Positions 1-5,347 of a DNA stretch of 5,615 nucleotides are shown piece after piece. Position numbers and translations under genes: made by a program. The DNA comes from Candidatus Peregrinibacteria bacterium (GTDB taxonomy: Bacteria; Patescibacteriota; Gracilibacteria; UM-FILTER-43-11): assembly GCA_016927155.1 (NCBI GenBank), contig JAFGNE010000001.1:1-5615 (forward strand). Reading direction: 5' to 3'. The notes beneath the pieces were generated by a model. The model was not told the DNA's origin, did not search any database, and saw nothing but the letters and a program-made list of their open reading frames with translations. Every line of letters starts with the position of its first letter. Position 1 is the first letter of the stretch.

Positions 1-678
1 GTCAGCGATATCCTTAAGGAAGACCTGCAGGGGGCAAGGTCACAAGAAGTCCATCTGTATGTGGCCCGTTTCATCCGGTTTAAAGTGATTGAATGGATCC
101 TGCAGGATAACAATTATGCCGACCTTCCCGGATTTCTGGACCAACACCACAACCAAATGGAATGGGGCATCCGTGACGTGCGTAAAAAATTGAACAGTAT
201 TATCGCCAAAGCGGTATCTGAAAACTGCAATAACCCCGCAAAGACACAAGGTAATGTGGATGAGTACATTGAAGAGGCGATGAAAAAAGCCGCAAGCCAT
301 TTGGAGGATGCCCATGCTGAAACACTTTTTAATTCCCCGCCCATCCATAAGCACAACCTGGGCAATGTGGCCTATAATGTAATCCGTAACATGTTCGTAA
401 GGTTTAATGTGCCCAAGCGGAATTATATGGAAAGAACGCAGACATCGGTTTTTAAGGAAAAATGCAAGACAAAAATGGAAAGGATTAACGCTGACCGTTA
501 CGCCAAACCCGCTTACCGCAGAAAACATCGGAAAGGAGTCAAAACAGCTTGGAAAAATAGTCCGGACAGGCATCTCAAAGCGCGATACTGGGCTTACGTC
601 AAACATCATGGAGAAGAAGAGGCCAGAAAAAAGATGGATCCGGATGACTTGAAACGGCTGGGACTTGCCGAGGCTTAA
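1..678 (+). CDS. Hypothetical protein, 5'-partial, with basic C-terminal region
   Basis: The reading frame is open from the first base of the window to a TAA at 676-678, giving 225 visible residues. I do not recognise the family. No in-frame ATG occurs in the first 20 codons. A GTG at 61 is possible but has no convincing ribosome binding site, so the gene most likely begins upstream of the window. The protein looks soluble: there is no membrane segment or signal peptide. The first half is predicted helical and mixed in charge. From about residue 150 it becomes strongly basic (many Lys, Arg and His, including a YRRKHRKG stretch near residue 172), which would suit nucleic-acid binding; this is inference from composition only. 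The tail ends in an acidic/basic mix (KKMDPDDLKRLGL). It lies 44 bases upstream of a tRNA gene on the same strand. Reality of the gene is supported by the long uninterrupted frame and ordinary codon use; function is unknown. Confidence 0.75.
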   Translation, partial: VSDILKEDLQGARSQEVHLYVARFIRFKVIEWILQDNNYADLPGFLDQHHNQMEWGIRDVRKKLNSIIAKAVSENCNNPAKTQGNVDEYIEEAMKKAASHLEDAHAETLFNSPPIHKHNLGNVAYNVIRNMFVRFNVPKRNYMERTQTSVFKEKCKTKMERINADRYAKPAYRRKHRKGVKTAWKNSPDRHLKARYWAYVKHHGEEEARKKMDPDDLKRLGLAEA

Positions 679-684
679 CCCGAA

Positions 685-712
685 TTGACTACCAGGGCTT
701 TTTTGTTAAACT
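685..712 (+). promoter_or_regulatory. Candidate sigma70-type promoter for tRNA-Gln
   Basis: A TTGACT -35 box at 685-690 (5 of 6 matches to TTGACA) is followed, after a 16-base spacer, by TAAACT at 707-712 (4 of 6 to TATAAT). Initiation about seven bases later would fall at 719-720, only a few bases before the mature tRNA 5' end at 723, a sensible geometry for a tRNA promoter. The -10 box is weak and the spacer slightly short, so this is a reasonable candidate only. Confidence 0.4.
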
Positions 713-722
713 GGAAACACCT

Positions 723-796
<74 letters not shown>

Positions 797-797
<1 letters not shown>

Positions 798-816
798 AAA
801 TGGCCTTGACCGTTTT
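797..816 (+). terminator. Possible intrinsic terminator after tRNA-Gln
   Basis: AAAATGG (797-803) can pair with CCGTTTT (810-816) around a 6-base loop: seven pairs including one T-G wobble, with the T run forming the 3' arm. It starts at the last base of the encoded CCA. It is short and the T tract is only four long with no further T tail, so it may be weak or fortuitous. Confidence 0.3.
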
Positions 817-825
817 GTAAAGCGC

Positions 826-849
826 ACATTACAATTAGTAATGTATACT
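826..849 (+). promoter_or_regulatory. Palindromic operator overlapping the promoter of the DUF2178-XRE cluster
   Basis: ACATTAC (826-832), a 5-base spacer AATTA, and GTAATGT (838-844) form a perfect 7+7 inverted repeat. Its last base is the first base of TATACT (844-849), a 5-of-6 match to a -10 box. Transcription would then begin near 856, only about seven bases before the ATG at 863, so the message would be almost leaderless; no Shine-Dalgarno sequence precedes that ATG. No good -35 box lies at 16-18 bases, which suits a promoter whose activity is governed by a bound protein. The obvious candidate ligand is the small XRE regulator encoded as the second gene of the cluster. The dyad and the -10 box are seen directly; the binding partner is inferred. 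Confidence 0.5.
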
Positions 850-862
850 TTACTTTTTTAAT

Positions 863-1276
863 ATGAATTACAAACAATTCAAAAAAATGAAGGTCCTTAC
901 CGCTTCTTTTGTTTCAGCCACGGTAGCCATAGCGGTTGTTTATAACAACATCATTTTGGCGTTAGCCGGAGTATTGATCGGCATGCTGTTTCTTTTTCTG
1001 GTCCGGAAAAAGGCAAAAGCTGTTTTGGTGGACGAAAGGATACAGACGATCAGCGGCCTCGCGGCCCGTCTGGCTTACGTAATTTTAACAATCACGATTG
1101 CCTTCCTTTCGTTGGTTTTCATCATGATCGGCAGGAAATCCGTGCCGCCGCAGGCAAGCCTTGAGGTATTGGGGGTCACCCTAAGTTATATCGCCTTGCT
1201 GAGCCTGGCTTTATATTCACTCTCTTATAAATTTTTCAGCAACAAATATGGAGAAACCGATGACGAACAAGATTAA
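863..1276 (+). CDS. DUF2178-type four-helix membrane protein
   Basis: A 137-residue integral membrane protein. Hydrophobic segments lie at about residues 11-27, 30-47, 68-89 and 101-121. A charged loop between helices 2 and 3 carries the motif DERIQTISGLAAR (residues 57-69), which resembles the conserved DERxxxI..KAAR element of DUF2178 proteins. The C-terminus (GETDDEQD) is short, acidic and presumably cytoplasmic. In archaea and bacteria such proteins are commonly encoded next to a very small XRE-type regulator, exactly as here: the next gene overlaps its 3' end. The biochemical role of the family is not known to me; a membrane partner or sensor for the regulator is one possibility. The ATG at 863 is chosen because it is the first in frame after the -10 box at 844-849, although no ribosome binding site is visible. 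The family call rests on recalled motif and gene context, not on a database search. Confidence 0.8.
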   Translation: MNYKQFKKMKVLTASFVSATVAIAVVYNNIILALAGVLIGMLFLFLVRKKAKAVLVDERIQTISGLAARLAYVILTITIAFLSLVFIMIGRKSVPPQASLEVLGVTLSYIALLSLALYSLSYKFFSNKYGETDDEQD

Positions 1277-1454
1277 AGTCTATCGGGCAATGCGCGATAT
1301 GACTCAGGAACAGCTGGCCTGCAAAGTAGGCGTTACCCGTCAGACCATCATCGCGATTGAAAAAAACAAATACATCCCATCCCTGGAACTGGCGTTTAAA
1401 ATTGCCGGGGTATTTAGTGAAACGGTTGAAAATATTTTTCAGCATCAACAATAA
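1260..1454 (+). CDS. Small XRE-family helix-turn-helix regulator (YozG-like)
   Basis: A 64-residue DNA-binding protein that is little more than a single XRE/Cro helix-turn-helix domain. Helix 2 covers about residues 16-24 (QEQLACKVG) and the recognition helix about 26-35 (TRQTIIAIEK), followed by the typical KNKYIPSLELAFKIAGVF and a terminal VENIF. This is the compact form often called YozG-like, usually paired with a small membrane protein. I chose the ATG at 1260 rather than 1248: GGAG at 1250-1253 lies six bases before 1260, a good ribosome binding site, and family members usually start a few residues before the KIK.YR motif. The start overlaps the upstream membrane-protein gene by 17 bases, implying translational coupling. 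Likely role: repressor of its own cluster through the dyad at 826-844 (inference). Confidence 0.9.
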   Translation: MTNKIKVYRAMRDMTQEQLACKVGVTRQTIIAIEKNKYIPSLELAFKIAGVFSETVENIFQHQQ

Positions 1455-1471
1455 TCATTTTTAATAAACCT

Positions 1472-1873
1472 ATGAATATTTTCAAAAAAAATAATAAAAA
1501 CCTTGTCGGCTATATTGCCGGTGTAGGGATACTGCTCGCCCTTTTTGTGTTTTTTATCACCTGTACACAAATCGGCCATGAAGTGGAAAAACGATGCGAA
1601 ATGGCTCAAAGCCGGTACGGGGGGGAATGCGTTGACGCTTTGATAAACCAGATCGCTGAAGCATCGCCCCTGGCAGGAAAAAATGATGCCATTTGGGCTT
1701 TAGGGCAACTGGGCGACAAAAAAGCTTTACCCTTTTTGGAGCAATATGATACGGGAAAACCGCTCCCTGAACGTGAGCCGTGGAATGAAGGGATCAGCCA
1801 ATATGAGCTGCGCAAAGCCATTAAACTCCTAAAAGGCGGATTAAACTTGTCCGCTTTTGTCTGGCGGGATTAA
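1472..1873 (+). CDS. Membrane-anchored HEAT-repeat-like protein
   Basis: A 133-residue protein with a basic N-terminus (FKKNNKN), one hydrophobic segment at about residues 11-30, and a helical extracytoplasmic or cytoplasmic domain. Residues 70-91 (NDAIWALGQLGDKKALPFLE and following) match a HEAT/PBS-type repeat: a pair of short helices with the A..ALG.LGD..A...L pattern. A second helical stretch (EGISQYELRKAIKLL, residues 106-120) follows. The tail GGLNLSAFVWRD resembles the ending of other small single-HEAT proteins that I recall from bacterial genomes. HEAT repeats mediate protein-protein contacts; no catalytic motif is visible. A Cys follows the membrane segment (C31), but the FITC context is not a proper lipobox. 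It starts 17 bases after the XRE gene with no obvious ribosome binding site and may be co-transcribed with it. It ends four bases from the converging pth gene. Confidence 0.75.
   Translation: MNIFKKNNKNLVGYIAGVGILLALFVFFITCTQIGHEVEKRCEMAQSRYGGECVDALINQIAEASPLAGKNDAIWALGQLGDKKALPFLEQYDTGKPLPEREPWNEGISQYELRKAIKLLKGGLNLSAFVWRD
1831..1858. terminator. Possible bidirectional terminator hairpin inside the 3' end of the HEAT gene
   Basis: AAAAGGCGGA (1831-1840) is the inverted complement of TCCGCTTTT (1850-1858) apart from one bulged G, leaving a 9-base loop. On either strand the 3' arm ends in four T/U residues, so it could stop transcription from both convergent clusters. It lies within the last 15 codons of the HEAT-like gene and just beyond the stop of pth. 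With only four bases between the two genes there is no other place for a terminator. The stem is short, so the call is tentative. Confidence 0.35.
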
Positions 1874-1877
1874 GCGT

Positions 1878-2444
1878 TTAATTGAAGGCATTCATCGCCT
1901 TTGCCGCTCCTTTTTCGCAAATCACCTGCAAGACCTGCGGAAGTTCTTTGATGTTAGACATCAGGAGCTTCTTTTCGTCCGAATCCGCCTTTCCGAGCAC
2001 ATAATCCTCCAGTGCGCCGCGAAAAGGTTTAACCGGATGCATGCCCAGGCGCACGCGAATAAAATTCTGGCTGCCAAGGTGTTCAATGATGGATTTTATT
2101 CCCTTGTGCCCGCCCGCCGATCCGTCTGGCCGTATGCGAAGCGTGCCTGAGGGCAAATCGACATCATCGTAGATGACGATGAGATCCTCCAGTTTTATTT
2201 TGTAAAAACCCATGACGCTTTTTACCGCCTGCCCCGATAAGTTCATGTAGGTTTGCGGTTTTACAAAAAATGCTCTTTCGCCAAAAAGCTCGCCTTCGCT
2301 AATCTCAGCCTTGTGTCTTTCGGACATCTTTAAATCGCCAAAACCGAAGTGCCCGACGAGGTAATCAATCGCCATGAACCCCGCGTTGTGGCGGGTTTTC
2401 GCGTATTCTCTGCCGGGATTTCCGAGGCCGACGATCAATTTCAT
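1878..2444 (-). CDS. pth: Peptidyl-tRNA hydrolase (Pth, bacterial type)
   Basis: This 188-residue cytoplasmic enzyme cleaves the ester bond of peptidyl-tRNAs that fall off the ribosome, freeing tRNA for reuse; it is essential in most bacteria. It is full length for the family. The signature residues are present: LIVGLGNPG at 3-11 with the conserved Asn9, TRHNAGF at 17-23 with catalytic His19 (His20 in E. coli), YMNLSG at 66-71 with Asn68, YDDVDLP at 92-98 with Asp93, and SAGGHKG at 109-115 with His113. The motifs IRVRLGMHP and DYVLGK complete the fold. The ATG at 2444 is fixed by the conserved N-terminus; GGA about six bases upstream is a weak ribosome binding site. It is the last gene of the obg cluster, 24 bases after the small zinc protein, and converges on the HEAT-like gene with a 4-base gap. 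Confidence 0.97.
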   Translation of the reverse strand: MKLIVGLGNPGREYAKTRHNAGFMAIDYLVGHFGFGDLKMSERHKAEISEGELFGERAFFVKPQTYMNLSGQAVKSVMGFYKIKLEDLIVIYDDVDLPSGTLRIRPDGSAGGHKGIKSIIEHLGSQNFIRVRLGMHPVKPFRGALEDYVLGKADSDEKKLLMSNIKELPQVLQVICEKGAAKAMNAFN

Positions 2445-2468
2445 ATCAAATCCATTGTAATTTGAAAT

Positions 2469-2735
2469 TCAGAATTCCGCAAAATAGCACTTCTCGCAGT
2501 AAATGGTATAAGGCGAATCCGGCGGATAGGTACTCTCAAGCATAACTCCGCATTTGCCGCACTCGCGCGCATATAGCTTTCGTTTATTCCGAAGACCCTG
2601 CCGGCGGCCCCTGCGGCATTCGGGGCAGGCAAAAGGCATGGGAATCCCTTTTTGCTTATAAAACGCCTGCTCCTGCGCGATGACCAGGAATTCTTTTCCG
2701 CACTTCCGGCAATTGAACTTAGCGCTTTGTTCCAT
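2469..2735 (-). CDS. Small zinc-ribbon protein with four CxxC knuckles
   Basis: An 88-residue protein with eight cysteines as four CxxC pairs: C9/C12, C37/C40, C59/C62 and C80/C83, enough for two tetrahedral zinc sites. The first half (C..C...F......E..FY...G...P..CPECR) resembles the probable zinc-ribbon domain zf-trcl (PF13451, recalled by pattern). The second half adds another knuckle pair around an ESTYPPDSPY loop. The centre is very basic (RRGRRQGLRNKRKLYAR), which would suit RNA or ribosome contact (inference). Cysteine spacing is identical to the C-terminus of the 416-residue protein encoded immediately upstream, so the two are paralogous modules. I chose the ATG at 2735, eight bases after the stop of that gene. 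The frame stays open further upstream to 2840, but that would overlap the upstream gene by about 95 bases and add non-conserved sequence. No clear ribosome binding site is seen. Precise function unknown. Confidence 0.85.
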   Translation of the reverse strand: MEQSAKFNCRKCGKEFLVIAQEQAFYKQKGIPMPFACPECRRGRRQGLRNKRKLYARECGKCGVMLESTYPPDSPYTIYCEKCYFAEF

Positions 2736-2743
2736 AAAAATGG

Positions 2744-3994
2744 TTAACCCATATGTTTCCAGTAACAATCGAGGCAATACACAATGAACGGGCTTTCGGG
2801 CGGATAAGTGGTGATAAGCGTGTTTTTGCAGCTGCCGCACGTTCTTTTGTACATTTTCCGCTCGTTCCTCAGTCTAAATCGTTGCATAGCGCGGCATTCG
2901 GGGCAATAAATGGGGTAAAGAATATCCATTTCCTTATAAAACTTCCGCTCATTTTCCGTTAGCTCAAAAACCTCACCGCATAAAACGCATTTCCGCTCCA
3001 GCTGGCTGTCCGAAATTTCGGGCGTCGGGGCGGACAAATCCTTGTTGAGCAGGTCGTGCAGGGTATAAATCCGTTTTCTGCGCAATAAATCGGTAATAGC
3101 TCTTGTCGTTTTCCGATAATAATCCTCCTCCACTTGCTGGTTTAGGATATAAAAGCCTTTCTGCTTCCTCTGGATGTAATGGCAGCCGAACAGGTTTTCG
3201 GATTCAAAGCAGTTGGTGCAGTACTGGCAATCCTTCAGGTTACCGCACCAGTACAGGTGCTTGCAGTTGAAAAGATAATGGGAATAGGCGATGTCGTAAC
3301 ACAAATCCATGCCCGTGGGGATAGGCCCGCAATCCCAGCTGTCATTGGTGCCTTTGTCCAGGTTGGCCTGGTAAATGTAGCCGCTGTCCTCGGTATGCCG
3401 CGTATCAAAACACCGGTGGCAGTTTTTGCTGTGGGTGATGTAATCACCCGTGCAGTTTTCGGTATCAAACTGATGCACGTACATCCGGGGCACTTTGCGC
3501 TTCAGTTCCTCGACTTTTTTATCGACCTTTTCGACAATCAAAGGGTTTGAAATATCAAGTGTGCTTAAGGCCTGTTTGAATTCTTCAGGTGTGCAAGATT
3601 TATTGAAAAGATAATATTCCTTATCGCGCAGGCCCACGCAACCGATGCAGTGCCTGCAACGTTTTAAATCATAAGAAAAATGGACGTCTTCGCTGTTCAC
3701 GCAGTCCTGGCAGTAATTGCTGCCGTAACAGTTATTACAGTCCACGCATTCATAACAAAGCTCGCAGGCCTCACAAAAAGCGCAATCCACGCAATCCTTA
3801 AGCTCACGGCTGTCTTCACAGTAATAGGCTTCGCGGCAGTTGCCGGAATTAAAACACATATAACAGTCCTTCGAAACCGTAGTGATATCGCCGTAATCAC
3901 AATTTTCCGAGGCGCGCGTCCATGAGCCGCATTGGGGCGATTTCAGGTACAAATCCCGAAAATCCTGTATAAAATTTTGGACGTTAATCGTCAT
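2744..3994 (-). CDS. Cysteine-rich repeat protein with C-terminal zinc ribbon
   Basis: A 416-residue protein with 39 cysteines and no signal peptide or membrane segment, hence probably cytoplasmic. Part 1 (residues 22-134) has 20 cysteines, including a run at 68, 71, 74, 77, 80, 83, 86 and 89, every third residue, then RCRHCIGCVGLRDKEYYLFN. Part 2 (about 179-285) repeats the plan with 11 cysteines: ENC..DYITHSKNCHRCF echoes ENCDYGDITTVSKDCYMCF, and GCHYIQRKQKGFYILN echoes GCVGLRDKEYYLFN. A helical linker (286-330) leads to Part 3 (336-410), four CxxC pairs that match the next gene's product. The regular C/N/S/Y spacing could build a beta-solenoid or a metal-loaded scaffold; zinc or iron-sulfur binding is inferred, not shown. 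I recall similar proteins of unknown function from candidate-phyla genomes. The ATG at 3994 lies 9 bases after obg; a GGAG sits about 12 bases upstream, inside the obg end. Confidence 0.85.
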   Translation of the reverse strand: MTINVQNFIQDFRDLYLKSPQCGSWTRASENCDYGDITTVSKDCYMCFNSGNCREAYYCEDSRELKDCVDCAFCEACELCYECVDCNNCYGSNYCQDCVNSEDVHFSYDLKRCRHCIGCVGLRDKEYYLFNKSCTPEEFKQALSTLDISNPLIVEKVDKKVEELKRKVPRMYVHQFDTENCTGDYITHSKNCHRCFDTRHTEDSGYIYQANLDKGTNDSWDCGPIPTGMDLCYDIAYSHYLFNCKHLYWCGNLKDCQYCTNCFESENLFGCHYIQRKQKGFYILNQQVEEDYYRKTTRAITDLLRRKRIYTLHDLLNKDLSAPTPEISDSQLERKCVLCGEVFELTENERKFYKEMDILYPIYCPECRAMQRFRLRNERKMYKRTCGSCKNTLITTYPPESPFIVYCLDCYWKHMG

Positions 3995-4003
3995 CGGTAA
4001 AAG

Positions 4004-5290
4004 TTACTCCATGTCCCGGAATCCGAATTGGCGCACGCCAAGGTGAATCGGGTCGCCCAGTTTTCCGCCCAATTTTCTCATTTCTTTATACGCGCCGATT
4101 TTATCAAGCACGTCATGCACACGGGTGATGGCGCCCTTTTTGCTCATGTCCGTCATGATGGCGATTTGCTCAATACGGCGGCCTTTCACGCGAAACCCAT
4201 CGCCCTCTTTTTCAATGGAATAATTATGGATATCGGGAAGGTTTTCGTCCGGATGAAACACTTTCCTTTCCTTTTTTTCAGGAACAGGTTTCTGCTCTTT
4301 TTTCCGCAAGGCGATAACTTCATCCTTAAGGCGATACAAAAATTCCTTAAGGCCTAGTCCGCTGACCGCGGAAATGAACAAAGGTTTTTCCTTTTTGAAT
4401 TCCCTTTTCACCAGCTCCGCAATTTCATTAATCGTGGCATCGCATTTGTTGAAAACAAGAATCTGCGGCTTTTTAGCCAGCGCGGGACTGTACGATTTGA
4501 GCTCCTGGTTCAATTTTTTATATTCATCACGCAACTCCTCCTCATTATGGGTGATATCCATCAAATGCACCAGGATCTTAGTGCGCTCGATATGCTTTAA
4601 AAAGGCGATACCAAGCCCTTTGCCTTCATGCGCGCCCTCAATAAGACCCGGGATGTCGGCGACCATAAAATCGGCAGTGTCCACCTTCACTACCCCGAGA
4701 TTCGGGACGAGAGTGGTAAAGGGATAATCGGCAATTTTGGGCCGGGCATTGGATATACGGGAAATCAGTGTGGATTTGCCAACGCTGGGGTAGCCGATGA
4801 AAGCGACTTCGGCAATCAGTTTCAGTTCAAGCTTCAGCTCTTTTTCTCCGCCGGGTTCGCCAAGCTCGGCAAAATCGGGAGCTTGCCTTACGGAAGACTT
4901 AAAGCCCGCATTCCCTTTTCCCCCCATGCCTCCCCGCACGACAACAGCTTCCTGGCCGTTTTCGGCAAGATCGGCAAGCAATTTGCCGTCGGCACTGTCA
5001 TAAACCAGCGTGCCGACAGGCACTTTTAAAATAAGGTCCGCGCCGTTATGCCCGTACCGGTCACGCCCACGGCCGTTATGCCCGCTTTCCGCCTTAAAAT
5101 GCTTCCTGCTCATGTAATTGACCAATGTATTCAAATTGGCATCAGCCTGGAATACAACGCTGCCGCCATTCCCGCCATTCCCGCCGTCAGGCCCGCCCTT
5201 CGGGATATATTTTGCCCGCATGAAAGAAGCGGAGCCGTTGCCCCCGTTTCCCGCCTTCACTTTGATTTTGGCCTCATCGCAAAAATACAT
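4004..5290 (-). CDS. obg: Obg-family GTPase (ObgE/CgtA)
   Basis: This 428-residue essential GTPase acts in large (50S) ribosomal subunit assembly and couples it to nucleotide status and stress responses. The glycine-rich Obg domain fills residues 1-158 (NGGNGSASF near 15, GGPDGGNGGNGGSV at 32-45, GGMGGKGNAGF at 120-130). The G domain follows: G1 GYPSVGKST at 166-174, switch I YPFTT at 189-193, G3 DIPG at 212-215, G4 NKCD at 281-284 and G5 SAVSG at 307-311. After a charged linker (about 325-345), the C-terminal OCT-type domain runs from about 346 to 428, with R.KGRRIEQIA.MTD and GVRQFGF. Length equals that of Bacillus Obg and no motif is missing. The ATG at 5290 is preceded by AAGGA with about six bases of spacing. 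It heads a tight minus-strand cluster with the cysteine-rich gene 9 bases downstream and is divergent from pyrB. Confidence 0.97.
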   Translation of the reverse strand: MYFCDEAKIKVKAGNGGNGSASFMRAKYIPKGGPDGGNGGNGGSVVFQADANLNTLVNYMSRKHFKAESGHNGRGRDRYGHNGADLILKVPVGTLVYDSADGKLLADLAENGQEAVVVRGGMGGKGNAGFKSSVRQAPDFAELGEPGGEKELKLELKLIAEVAFIGYPSVGKSTLISRISNARPKIADYPFTTLVPNLGVVKVDTADFMVADIPGLIEGAHEGKGLGIAFLKHIERTKILVHLMDITHNEEELRDEYKKLNQELKSYSPALAKKPQILVFNKCDATINEIAELVKREFKKEKPLFISAVSGLGLKEFLYRLKDEVIALRKKEQKPVPEKKERKVFHPDENLPDIHNYSIEKEGDGFRVKGRRIEQIAIMTDMSKKGAITRVHDVLDKIGAYKEMRKLGGKLGDPIHLGVRQFGFRDME

Positions 5291-5347
5291 GGATTTCCTT
5301 ATGTACGGATTTTATATTAAAATACCTTCAGTTCCTAATAAAAACGA
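5291..5347. promoter_or_regulatory. Divergent promoter region between obg and pyrB
   Basis: This 57-base spacer separates two divergent genes and must hold signals for both unless they are read from elsewhere. It is AT-rich. TATATT at 5313-5318 on the plus strand and the overlapping TAATAT/TATAAA on the minus strand (5319-5311) could serve as -10 boxes for pyrB and obg respectively, so the two promoters may overlap and compete. No strong -35 hexamer is found at the right distance for either. AAGGA for obg is at 5296-5300 (read on the minus strand). pyrB has an A-rich leader without a recognisable ribosome binding site. Confidence 0.35.

Noticed and set aside
40..609. Long minus-strand open frame (189 codons) opposite the first gene
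   Set aside because: It is antisense to the plus-strand gene that is open over the whole 678 bases. Its product has no recognisable motif and an odd Cys/Phe/His-rich composition typical of antisense frames.
679..705. Intrinsic terminator after the first gene (GGGCTTTTTTG with a T run)
   Set aside because: Only three bases upstream can pair with the GGG before the T run, so no stable stem forms; the region is better explained as the tRNA promoter spacer.
1248..1259. Earlier ATG at 1248 for the XRE regulator
   Set aside because: The GGAG at 1250-1253 lies inside this extension and is well placed for the ATG at 1260; the shorter form also matches the usual family start.
1472..1567. Lipoprotein signal on the HEAT-like protein
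   Set aside because: A cysteine (residue 31) follows the hydrophobic segment, but the preceding residues FIT do not fit a lipobox, which needs a small residue (Gly, Ala or Ser) directly before Cys.
1857..2150. Plus-strand open frame extending into the pth region
   Set aside because: It is antisense to a pth gene with all catalytic motifs intact, and has no family features.
2742..2749. GGTTAACC palindrome between the two zinc-protein genes
   Set aside because: It is only eight bases long and overlaps the stop codon of the upstream gene; such short palindromes are expected by chance.
2736..2840. N-terminal extension of the small zinc protein to an ATG at 2840
   Set aside because: It would overlap the 3' end of the cysteine-rich gene by about 95 bases in another frame, and the added residues are unlike the conserved zinc module, whose paralogous copy begins at the equivalent of the shorter start.
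3179..3550. Plus-strand open frame of 123 codons opposite the cysteine-rich gene
   Set aside because: It is an antisense shadow. Cysteine codons TGC/TGT read as GCA/ACA on the other strand, giving an Ala/Val/Thr-rich artefact that can look hydrophobic.
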